DNA from: Trichoplax adhaerens
Taxonomy: Eukaryota > Placozoa > Uniplacotomia > Trichoplacea > Trichoplacidae
Length of the DNA: 64,000 nt
Reading direction: 5' to 3'
Assembly (NCBI RefSeq): GCF_000150275.1
Contig: NW_002060944.1
Coordinates: 7,894,832 to 7,958,831, forward strand
Shown: positions 35,701 to 46,700 of the stretch, one piece after another
How the letters are laid out: every line of letters begins with the position of its first letter
How positions within the stretch are numbered: the stretch's first letter is position 1
Notes under the pieces: generated by a model
The model's database searches: none
Told to the model about the DNA's origin: nothing
What the model saw: only the letters and a program-made list of their open reading frames with translations
Position numbers and translations under genes: made by a program

Positions 35701-37978
35701 TTAATGAAAAGTCTCGGTTATAAACCAGAAGAGCGTCCAAATGAAGTTAAAAGTAATGATGACCAGCAGACTGAATCTAACGAAGTGGAAAACAAGGCAG
35801 AGGTTTTGGAGGCAGGAACAGACGTCGCAGCTAGAAATGAGAAAGGTAATAACGTTGCATGAAAAAAATGGTTAAATAACAGCTCGAATGCCCATATCAA
35901 TATCTGATTATAAAATTTTAGATGAGGATACACCCGCTAGTAAATCAGGATCTTCGTTATCTGACAATGCGGCTAGTTCATCCGATGAAAATAATGAACA
36001 AGGTTAGGCTACTACAGAGTACGCTTCCATATCTTATAATACTTAATTAATTGCTTTAAACTGTAGATAAAGATTTTAAAGAGGAGAAACTGAAGAATGA
36101 AGAAATAAACAAAATTAATGATGGTTCTGATATCAAATCGGGACAGGCGAAAACCGTCGTAAGTGCTGATCTACCGGTAGATGGAAGCCAAGTAAACAAG
36201 GATTCAAGTTTATCACCAAAAGACGATGAATCTAGACTAGACAACACGACTGATAAAGCAGAGGATAGAAAAGAAAAGGAACAACCAAATAGTGATGATA
36301 AAGAGAATGAAGATAGTATGAACGATGAAATAGATCATAAAGAAGAAGAAAAAACGGAAGCAAGCAATGATAATGGAAAGCAAAAAAAGCCAGCAATAAC
36401 AATATTTGGCTATGAGCAGGAGTATTGGCTTCCTAAAATTTTTCACGATAAATTTGATTCCTTCATTAAAATGCATAACCGTTTACTAATCGTATTTCTA
36501 TCCTCTTCTCCAGGTAATTCGAATAACTAGCTTAGTTTAATATTTTACAATGGAAAGTCAGGAATTTTAGCCATTTTTTAATTTTTAAATAAACGCTCTT
36601 CGTTAGAGGATCATATTAAAGGCGTCACTCTGGATTCTGTTGCTAGAAAAGTTAATAAATTCGCTATTGACAACAAGGTAATTCGAGGAATAATTTGCAA
36701 CATATTTGCGCCAAATCTTGGTAGATTTATCTACTCATGTAACCTTCTATTGATAATATTTTATTACGCTATGTAGTTTTTGTCAAACCAGTAAATCAAA
36801 TATCAACTTTGCGAGCAGAAATTTGAAACGTTAATATCTAATGCATTATCATTTCCCATACTTCATTTCTTGCAATAATTTCAAACGAGTGCTTATTGTC
36901 TAGATATCATGAATTGACTGATTAGGTATCTATGTCCGATTTTATATACAGAGACCTTATATGCTTGCAGTAGTAGACTGTGTTGATGATTATGATTTCT
37001 GCTTGCAAAAAGAGGTAGAAAAGCTTCCGACAGGTATGATTAATTCTGTGGTAAGACACATTGCTAACGTTAAAACTGTTTGTGCATCTGCTTGTTGTAG
37101 CTATGTATTGTTTTATTACGCAGAGGCACGATCATGTAACAGTGTATGGAGTCTATTATATATATTTTTATTGAAGTAAACGGCAATACCGTTAGATGCT
37201 GCCGTTTTATTATTGTTAAGGCTCTTCTGTAGCCTGCGATTATATTATATTAATTAAATTTATTGAATAAATTTCTATTTCTAGTAAACTAGTATCAGTA
37301 TGAGCATTAAGCACTGATAGTATAGTATTACCTTACCTGCTTTAAAATCTAAACTAGATCGTTTTCTTTGATAATGGCGAAAGTTCTATCTTGATTTAAT
37401 ATTTATCTATTCTTTTCTTCTTCACAGCCATCTATTATCAGTAAGTGGTCATTTAAATTTCAAACATATCTCGCTGATTAAATTTTTGACCGTTCTGCGA
37501 TTTGGAAAAGATTACTATCAAAATCATAGCTGCTCTGAATACTTAAGACTGGGAGATCATTGCATTATTACGCTTAACGTTGTAATATGTACCACTATAG
37601 TTTACGGTATCGTTTTATATTTAACAATATTTATAGTAATGGTAAACCAATTGTTCGATATACCGGAAAAAGAACACCTGAAGCTTTAGTCGATTTTCTG
37701 GAAAGGTTGGTAAAGATATGTATATGTGTGTTAATTTGCAATCTTTTATACAATGATTTTCCTGAAACTTCATCAATATACTTAATAGTCCACCAACAAA
37801 AAGTAAACCTCTTGGTGAACAAAAAGTATACAGAATGGATCGAGAAGAATTTCTAGATTACATGGATGACGTTAAGATTCGTGAATTAAATATGCCTAGT
37901 ATTGATAAATTGGAAGAAATAGTAGATCTATCGAGAGCAGAATTACAAAGAATTATGCTCAAACATGATGAGTTATAA
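29760..37978 (+). CDS. PDIA5: PDIA5-like protein disulfide isomerase with an extra thioredoxin-like domain and HDEL tail
   Basis: ER-lumen thiol oxidoreductase, 851 residues. 27 exons: 29760-29813, 30429-30552, 32331-32418, 32672-32743, 32855-32900, 33011-33103, 33278-33338, 33517-33584, 33690-33781, 33867-33944, 34059-34201, 34280-34347, 34463-34544, 34665-34677, 34783-34848, 34920-35059, 35131-35198, 35352-35416, 35496-35559, 35683-35845, 35922-36002, 36067-36513, 36607-36677, 36952-37033, 37428-37440, 37637-37705, 37834-37978. Signal peptide at residues 1-22. Then come a non-catalytic N-terminal domain and thioredoxin domains with WCRYC (about 180), SCYYC (about 307) and GCEQS (about 430). 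An acidic Ser/Asp/Glu/Lys-rich linker (about 540-670) leads to a fourth thioredoxin-like unit without CxxC. The C-terminus is KHDEL. Human PDIA5 is about 520 residues and ends after the third such domain. Confidence 0.9.
34665..34677 (+). CDS. PDIA5: 13-nt microexon in the second catalytic domain of the PDIA5-like gene
   Basis: Bases TTAAATATTTCAA between ATAG and GTGAGT. It bridges exon 34463-34544 (ending PT plus G) and exon 34783-34848 (starting C-GAT-GGT) and restores the conserved PT-[LV]KYF-x-[DN]G segment of thioredoxin folds. Skipping it would shift the frame by one base and lose strand residues. Confidence 0.85.
37428..37440 (+). CDS. PDIA5: 13-nt microexon in the fourth thioredoxin-like unit of the PDIA5-like gene
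   Basis: Bases CCATCTATT then ATCA, between TTCACAG and GTAAGT. It links LPT (exon 36952-37033) to NGKP (exon 37637-37705) as PTAIYYHNGKP. It has the same length, phase (1 to 2) and place in the fold as the microexon at 34665. The preceding exons are also equal, 82 nt each. Confidence 0.85.
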
Positions 37979-38030
37979 TCTTATTGTTATGGGTAAAATT
38001 TAAGTAGAGGGCGTAGATACTTTTTCACGT

Positions 38031-38036
38031 AATAAA
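38031..38036 (+). terminator. Polyadenylation signal of the PDIA5-like gene
   Basis: AATAAA 53 bases after the stop codon. Confidence 0.6.
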
Positions 38037-38728
38037 GCAGCAAGATGATAGATTATCTTAGTTTTAAAATTAATTACATTAATACGCGAAAAAGAGTTTT
38101 TATGAATCTGAACAACAATGCAGAAGTGAATGTGATATCTTGAATAACAAGAATTTAGCCATCTGTCGGATTTGCCTAGTTATAGATTTTAAAAATATGA
38201 CGAGTATGTTAAATTCTTATCTATTTCTGGTCTAAGTTGTTACTTTATTTGATACTAAATCACAGTTGTTACTTGATTTAGAAGATGTAGTAGATTGGTT
38301 TTCTACGGTGCTTACCTTTACAGGCGCAATTATGAACAGCGGCTTGACTAAGATTTAATACGGTGCTTAGCAGACATTTTAGTAAAGTCACAGATATCAA
38401 CTATTCCATTGTTTACGTGAATTGTTCGTATAGAATGATCAAACATTACGGAAGTAAATAAATAATGGTTATGATTTACACGATATTGATGCCTTATCTA
38501 CTTACATCTATCAATTCATTCTACAGGCGTAGAAAATTAAACAATTATTGATTGTAGGCATCTATTCATTTTCATTTTTTGTGCAAAACGATAATACTTA
38601 TACTCGGAGATTTATTTCCATAAAGCGCCCAAATTGTCATAAATGGCGATGTAATCTTACAATGACTTTGGCTTTCGTTAATAAACAGCATACTACGATA
38701 TGTAGTAGAGCAAACTTATCCTTATGAT

Positions 38729-38902
38729 ATGGCGATAATGGATGATCCTGTTGAAAAGTGGTATAACCCCACATGTATTATAAATTTACTAGCTGATCTT
38801 AAAAATCTAACGGTCACAAAGATTTTTGTGACTGCGCAGCCTTATAGGTTACGGTTTAACCACGTTATTAAATTATTAAATGAATATGCTCTTGTCTATT
38901 AA
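38729..38902 (+). CDS. Small orphan ORF, 57 residues
   Basis: Not recognised. The reading starts MAIMDDPVEKWYNPTCI and ends in YALVY. The frame stays open upstream of this ATG for at least ten codons, so it could be the end of an exon. Composition is balanced rather than low-complexity, but no splice partner was found. The rest of 37979-39060 shows only the 3' end of the PDIA5-like gene and no other gene. Confidence 0.2.
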   Translation: MAIMDDPVEKWYNPTCIINLLADLKNLTVTKIFVTAQPYRLRFNHVIKLLNEYALVY

Positions 38903-39069
38903 ATAGGTAATCTAGAAATAACTTTGAAATTGTTACGATGTATAGACTCTTAGCCGAGAACACATAACGTTATTTTTATGAATTTAATGAAAAGCAGAAT
39001 GTAGCATAATGTACTGGTTTTAGTAACTAGTCTGTGAAACTAAGCTAAATCCACTATCCCCCTGGATCC

Positions 39070-39076
39070 TATAAAA
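39070..39076 (+). promoter_or_regulatory. TATA box-like element before a small ORF
   Basis: TATAAAA inside CCTATAAAAAGGG, 38 bases before the ATG at 39114. The distance would put transcription start very near the start codon. Confidence 0.3.
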
Positions 39077-39113
39077 AGGGACAAACTTAGCAGTGTCTGT
39101 ATACGTGTTGCTT

Positions 39114-39377
39114 ATGGAGCGTGATAGAACCAAACATCAATTCATAACCACCAATGCTCTAAACGTATATTCATTTATTCTTAAAGGCAAGAAAATAAAA
39201 TTTCTTACCATTTTAGTTTTACATAATTACGATATAAAAAGTAGAATCATAACGTTTAGATTAACTAATAACAATAATGAATATTCGATGTACTCGTATA
39301 AATTCGATGAAGCAATTAATTTTGCAGTTGACTTATGTCGAGAATATTGTAAAATACCAGAATTTTCGATCGTGTAA
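39114..39377 (+). CDS. Orphan single-exon ORF, 87 residues
   Basis: Not recognised. It begins MERDRTKHQFITTNALNV, has a basic KGKKIKF stretch and ends DLCREYCKIPEFSIV. The alternation of hydrophobic and polar segments followed by an amphipathic C-terminal helix could be a small folded domain; that is inference only. A TATA-like element lies just upstream. It could be a short intronless gene or one exon of an undetected gene. 39378-40183 holds no other gene. Confidence 0.35.
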   Translation: MERDRTKHQFITTNALNVYSFILKGKKIKFLTILVLHNYDIKSRIITFRLTNNNNEYSMYSYKFDEAINFAVDLCREYCKIPEFSIV

Positions 39378-40183
39378 TCAAATGAATAATGTAGTAGATT
39401 AATCCGTAAAAGAGAAGCAAAGTAATATTTGTAAACTAGCCTTTCAATACACTGAAAGGTTCAACTACTAAAGGGATGAAATTTTAATCAGCCATCAAGG
39501 ATATTGTCGATCAATACATATACATATAGAATTGACTCATTAATATTAGTAGCTATATGAATGAAACGTAGTCATTTTTAAGCGTTATGTCATGATTCCA
39601 TAGCCTATTCGTCATTTTCCTCCTAAATGGTTTTAAAATCGATGATAAAAACAGTTTTATATTAATAGAATGGATATTCCAAAATGTATAACCAAATAAT
39701 AATTAATACACCAACAATTATTTTCCATTTTGGAATCGATACTGAAGGGGTTAACAATAATAACTGTAACGATTTCTAGATTATAATTATATTTTATAAA
39801 TCATCCTGGTATAAATGATATAGATTATTTAAGAATATACTGTATTTAAGCCATAATTAGGTCATAAAATGGAAAAACTTTGGAGCTGAGAGAAATACTA
39901 TATGTTAGTGATCGAGCGCAGCCACAGTAGAAAGAATTTACAGCCCACCCTCTGACCTCCACTTCCAAACCCACGTCATGAATATGAATAAAAATTATTC
40001 CATTACTTTGCTTTAGCCAAGTTGAGTCTATACCGAACTATTTACCCCATTTATGGTACTATACCATCTGATTGTTACGTAATCCAACGTTACATAAAGT
40101 TGAATGTCGTTTATAATAATAAGAAACATAATTTTCATTTCCTTCAAGAGAATTGAAGACGTCGCATAACCATGTGAACCAGC

Positions 40184-40765
40184 TTACAATACAATACAGC
40201 AAGCGGATTGTTGAACTCTAGCTGGAGGAAGTTCGACTGGAGGAGGCGGCTGTGGTTGCGCTTGAACAACTTTAGTTTCTCGTGTCGTATCTTCTTTAGG
40301 CGATTGATAGGAATGATTATCATTAGCCTGTACAGGACGATCATCGGTTTTAGTTAGATCATCTGCTGGAACTGATTCAGGCGAAGGTTCAGGCTGATCT
40401 TTGGATTGAGAATCTGAATGATTATCGTCAGCTTTTACAGCATGATCATTGGTTTTAGCTTGATCATCTACTAGAACTGATTCTGGCAAAGTCTCTGGCT
40501 GATCTTTGGGTTGAGGATCTCCTTCGGCTAGTGATTGTTCGATTATTCCATTTGTACGTAGGGCTGATGGTGGAGGCGAAGATGTAGCTGGCAATCGAGA
40601 GACAGCCTGCGTATCTAATGTCGCAGTTTCGCCATCTCCTTCAGTACTTTCTCCTGCAACTGCGCTTTCACTCTTTTTAATTTTCTTAGGTGGTACCTCA
40701 ACTTGCAAGTTAGCTGCAACAGCTGATGGATTCGTTGTGTTCAGCAAAGATTTCAATTGAGATAG
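40184..40765 (-). CDS. Last exon of the kinesin-3: disordered repeat tail with CaaX motif
   Basis: 194 codons including the stop. After a short helix (LSQLKSLLN) the tail is rich in Pro, Ser, Asp, Gln and Thr. Two copies of a 35-residue unit (KDQPE..PESV..DD..KT) lie back to back at about 40507-40298. A polyproline stretch and the end ...QQSACCIVL follow. C-I-V-L is a CaaL box, the class normally geranylgeranylated. The adjacent cysteine could be palmitoylated (inference). Confidence 0.85.
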   Translation of the reverse strand, partial: LSQLKSLLNTTNPSAVAANLQVEVPPKKIKKSESAVAGESTEGDGETATLDTQAVSRLPATSSPPPSALRTNGIIEQSLAEGDPQPKDQPETLPESVLVDDQAKTNDHAVKADDNHSDSQSKDQPEPSPESVPADDLTKTDDRPVQANDNHSYQSPKEDTTRETKVVQAQPQPPPPVELPPARVQQSACCIVL

Positions 40766-43700
40766 CTGTCAAGCAAATAAATAATATTAGTCAAGTGAAT
40801 AACAGAAATTTTTGAATACTGAGTGGTAAAAATGTGAAAACTGTTAACATTATAGCACACCATAACTGTATCTAGATCCATATCTGTTGCCATGCTTGTA
40901 AATTTTTTTAGTAGATCCTGAAAGGAAAATTAATATAGAAAGAATTCTTTAAGAGATTATGGCACAGTCGTACAGCGGTAAAGTATTTGAAGTAGTATGG
41001 ATGGATTAAGCTATCTACGGGTAGAGCTGTAGCAATATTGCTTCATAAGAATATAAAACAGTTTAAATGGTGTACCATTTTATTTTCCAGCCTCTGTAAT
41101 TTCTTTTTCATTGTGTTTTGCGCAAAAGTCATTTTAGCCATTCTAGCAAAGTTTTCCTAGAGGTAGCAGAATTAAGGGTTCATTTCTTGTAATTATAACC
41201 ACTTTCTATCAAATACCATATGTCATAGCACAGACTATTCCATGTAAATAATGATTTATATCTCTACATAACGGATGATGATGCAGCTATGATTATCTTT
41301 CTAAATGCAAGATTATGCTCAAGATATTAATCTACACTTGCTGCTTATCAATTTGCATAGATCTGATCCTGTTTTTTTTTATTATACTGCACAAGTATAG
41401 AGCTTGCTACTGTTGAGTAGTTAGCGATATCTGGATATTGGCGCGATAAATCAATAAAATTTCTCATTTCAAATTTACGATTTCATTATGTTTAAGAAAT
41501 ATAGCGATTGCATACGATGATGAAACATTGCTATTTTACGATTAGTTGTCCATGCAGTTGTGCAACAGCTAAGCTAACATATATGGTAGCATCGCTACGC
41601 AAGCTGTTATTGACAAGCTATCCAATGACCTACAAATTAGAGTCCTACTATAGCAAATATGGCTAATGCTACTAAAAGTAGAAACTATTCTAAGCTCTTT
41701 CGGTTCGCACTGCTTTGCTTGCTTAATAAACATACCATTCCGCCCTGAGTAGCATGTGGTTGCATAGCTTTAACCGATTTGCCACGAGTGAGAACTTTAG
41801 ACATAACCATGTCTTTGGTCTTGATACCTGCATTTCGATTTTGTGATTTGCTAGGTTCCTTATACCTGCCCCATACTTCTACGATCAGATAATCAGTCGT
41901 AAGGTAATCGATCAACTAGATTTGAAGAGAGGGAGAAAAATTTATTACAGACAACTTTCAAAATGCTCTAAAATTGGCAAAATGACGATTCCGACACTCA
42001 TAGTTGACTATTTTTATGATTCTCTACAGAACTTGTCTACCTGTTGTGTTGCTGCCGAATATGAGACTAGCTTTTTAAAGTTATATTCTGGATTCCTTGT
42101 ATTTTGAATAACTTCGGTAGTGATTGGTAAATCGTCTAAATAGAATTTGAATTTACACCAAGTTTCCTATTTGCAGGGCAGAAGAGAAGGAACGAGTCGG
42201 ATCGTTCATTAATTATAGTTGTTTTTAAATATCAGTCCATTTCAATAATTCTTGCAATAATGAGTATTGTAACGTATGCAAGGACATTGAACTTACTAGG
42301 AATTTATTAGGAAGTCCCAAGGCATGGCTGATATTTATAAGGAAATTAACTTTTTTCCCAAGCTATAAGGTTAAAAGAAAGAAAATAGTATTTACAGTCT
42401 TGGTCTAATTAATTAAAATTTGGATAATCTATTGATTTGGAACTAAATTTATGGCTAGATTATGATAATCAAAATATAATTTTCCGAAGCATTGTTTATT
42501 CTTACTAGTTCAGACGGGCTATCGACAAAGATGTCCGCATCGATATCATATTCTTTTCCATTTTCATCACAAGGAATGAGTTCTACCTGCATGATGTAAG
42601 CCATGAAGAACAACATGAAATTATTCTCTGAAATTATAAGCATAATTTAACCTACATAGAAAGGAACTGTTCTTTCAAAGGTATTAGCTAATTAATATCA
42701 TAACATACTCTAAGTTTGCCCATATTGGTCCCTTTATAGTCGGAAATTGTTAGGTGCTCCCTCATATCAATCTATAAAAATAGAGAAATATTAAATTTCT
42801 GGTACTTAAATTAGGCTATAGCTACATCTCCGACTCGTTGAGAATTACCAAATAAGAAAGGCTTTCCAAGTATACCATGGTGGTACCAATGAAAATATCA
42901 GTAGAAGCACTCTCTGTGAAAGGATCTCGTTCCTATGTCATTCAAGGCAATAAAGGCAGATAATCTTAATACTTTATGCTGAAATTAAACTATGTAATAA
43001 AAATATCGCTAAGATCTTCTACTGCTAGAGAAACTTACATCTGGTAGAGTCCAATCTTCTCCTTCGATGTAGTTCTGATACATTTCTTGCATTAAAAATT
43101 TTCGATTAGTAAATCGATTAATTGGCCATAGCCAATCTAACTTGGATTCTAAATTGGTCATCTTGATGAACGGCTACAATGGTAATAAATAATTCGGAAC
43201 TGTTTAGTTATTTTGATAGCAGAGTTTGACTACTTCTATACCGTAGATCGATTTAGCCAATATTATTGGAATGGAATAAATATTCAGTGCATGATAGAAT
43301 ATTGAACTATTGTAATATAGCTTATTCGCGGTGATATTCCACGTTACGCAGTAACTTACTTCTGGTCTCCCTTTCGACAAGCCGCGAGCCTCTGGTGAGA
43401 GAATAACAATTTCAAAATCAACTTTTCGATCTAATTCTTGACTAATTGCATTTGCTTCTTCAACCATGGGCAAAAGTTCAATTAACTCCTCTCGAAGTAA
43501 CAATTGCTCTCGTGATTTTTCTGATGTATCCATGTCAAATCCGGCCACAGCAGCAATTTCTTCTTGTGCTTTTTCATAAGTTACCGTAGGCAGCCTGATA
43601 TTATTGGCCTTTGCGGCTTCCAATTCCAACGGGTGATGGAAAACATATAAGTGATTTGATCCGAACATAACCCTAATTTAAGAATAGAATGACAAATGTC

Positions 43701-46700
43701 GACATAAATCACATAACTGAGCTATTGGTTAAGCCTCATCATCTATTCTTATATCAAACTTCTATTCTGATATTCAATAGGATTGTATGTGTGTCTATCT
43801 TTTCTGACAGCGTTACCTATCACCATGGTGGAGAATAACTTTCGAGGTAACTGTTTCACCATTTAAAAGTACTTTTGCATTATTGCAAGCACGAACGGTA
43901 ATTTGCCCATCCTTACTGGTTACAATTGCGTGTTCCGATAGAATGCTATACAATATAAAATGTACGTAGATAATTGTGATTAGTCGTTTATATTGATGCT
44001 GTTGAATTTTAACCGAATAAATTGCCATGATGCTTGATGAACTTTCAAAGAAAAGCAGAGTCTGAATATGGGGTTTTACACCCTGAAAATCAGTTTAGTA
44101 AATCTCTGTATATGAGCTGCAGGCTAAATGAGCTACAATTCCGGTATGATTATTTCGTAACGATTAACTGCTCCAATTTAGACAGTTTTGCATGTATCTG
44201 TTATTGAATTCGAGAACCGTATGCTCTTTGCAATAACGATTTAATTTGAATTAAGTTTTCTTAGCGAATAGCTGCTATATAAAAGTACGGTACATATCAG
44301 GGCAATAGACTAGATGGTTTCGTAGCTATTCCGTCTTGTTTAGATATTGATTAAAAATTATAATGATTGCATGTATTATTTGCACTCTATATGAAACGAA
44401 GTAAGGTAACGAGAAAACTGAGATCTTACCTCAAACCCTTCAGCTCGATTGCTGGCGAAGTATCACCTAAACCATTGCCAATAATATTTTCTCCTTCATT
44501 AATAGTGTGGATAATCATTGCCGACAGTTGAGAATCAACATTTAGATTCCAAAAATGTGGAGATGTTTTGGCAGCTTCTTTGACGGAGATGGCAGCTTTA
44601 TTTACTTCCTAAGACATTGAAGACATTTATTAAATAATACTGCATTGCTTGTAGCACTGTAACATAACGATCGTATATTAGCATATTTTTAGATATGATG
44701 AATTCTACTTGACGTGATTTTAAACCTACCTCGTATAATTCTTGAGCCAGAACTAATTTTTCCTGCCATGATTGATTCATTTCTTCAAGCCTTCGATCAT
44801 TCTCTACCATCTAAGAATATTTAATAAGAATTTAGATCAGCAATGCTTAATAATTCCTATCAATCTGCAGTTTATATGAAAAGGGTAAACGAGATTATAA
44901 CTTACCCTAGCTCGTAGCTCTTCTTCCATTTGTTCTTTCATTTTGGCAATTTCTGCATATCAAATAATCCAGATTAATAAGCTAAATGACGTAATGTAAA
45001 TCCATCAAGTAATTGAATTTTTTGATTTGCTCTCACCTTCTTCCGAAATTCCTTCTGCAGCTTTTTCGTCCTCATCATCATCATCCTTTGGAATTTCGCC
45101 ATTTTCTAATGCCGCTTTCAACTTGGCATTTTCCTCCTGTAATTCGCGTATTAATTTCTCTGTTGGATCTTCATTAACTACCGCACTGGTCTTAATCTGC
45201 TTAGCTCGATCAGCTGTAAATATCGTATATTAATTAATCGTTAATATGATATAGTAGATTGGGTTTGTTAGTTAAAAAGAACGCGCATATGTTCTGGTCA
45301 TTAATGAATAGAAACACTAGCTACTTCCGATTGTTGCCTTACCATAACGTAAAGTTGATAATGTTTCGTCAAAGTTAATATCTGCAGGGCTAATAGCTGC
45401 AATCTACCATAAAAATATCGTGTAGGATAAGTACTAGTTGGTTCAAGTTTTCCGTCCTAACTGTACAGATCAGATAGAACTAGAATCTATTCACTAACCA
45501 TGATAGTTTTACTGTTTCCGCCAAGAGCATTCTTGAGCAGCTTTGTCAAGACAGAGTCACGATATGGAACTGTACCCAATATAAGCAAAGTGGATTTTAG
45601 GATAAAATAGATCGTTGATAAAGTTTTAAAAGCTGATATATAATAGAACTGAAATACTCCCACTGAGGAAAGTAGCATTAATTTGATGATGTGATTTGTA
45701 AAAATTATAAACGGAAATTATTCCGACGTTTCATTACTCGCCATGGCGTACCTCGAACATTCTTTCCATTCGCCTTGTCAGCAAGCGCTTTGCAAAGATA
45801 GATAGTAGTTTAAAATGAGTACTTTACTTTTATAGTAAGTGAACTTTATTAAATGTACGTAGCATGATTAGTATTAAGCATTGTCGTATGATTTTTAGCG
45901 ACTAATTTAACTACCTGCAATAACATTGCCAAGACTGGATAACGACTGATTAATAGCTGCACCTTCCTTCAAGCGATCTCCAGTAGCTCCTGTAGAATCA
46001 GCTCGTTCACTAAGTCATAGAATTTAAAATTTCTTTCAGAGGCGAAATAACGGATACTAGATCTGTAACTCAAATTACAGCATATTTTCTATTCTAAATT
46101 AGATATCCTTGTATGGCGAAGGAGATATTCCTTAAAATATAATCCTAACATTTACCTTCCAGCTAAATCAACCAAATTTATAATGGCTGATTTTGTCGTT
46201 TCTTGACCTGCAGCGTTCTTTCCTTTCTGATGAAAAGTAACTCCAACAATTGTGTGAGCACGGCTATAAGGAAAAAGATGTAAAAATGATTGCTATATAC
46301 TGTAAAAGGATCTCGAGATTACCTTGTTATGTAAGAGGCAGAGGCTGTAAATATCTAAATTATCTTACCTGCTGGTGGCATTCATTAAAGTCGCTGCTAC
46401 TGTTCTATTTCTTGTTCCTTCTTCCATTCTGTTCTCGATATCTTTGTAGGAATTAACTGGTACTGTCAATAACGATTCCACTACAAAAAAATTGCTGACT
46501 CAGTAATCGATATTCGATCCAATTGAGATTAAGATATTTTTATTTAGCTGCTTATTATCCATTGGATTCACTGTAGATTACCGTAAAATCCTTTTTTGGG
46601 ATGTTGACGAACTCTCAATCCTTTCTTGGACTTGGATTTAGAATTAAGTAGGTCACGAACCTAGAGCAACACCAATGAAATTTTATTAGTCTAGTTTACT

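Noticed and set aside
35718-36476. Reverse-strand ORFs over the PDIA5-like acidic exons
   Set aside because: Shadows of the biased codon composition of the true + strand exons.
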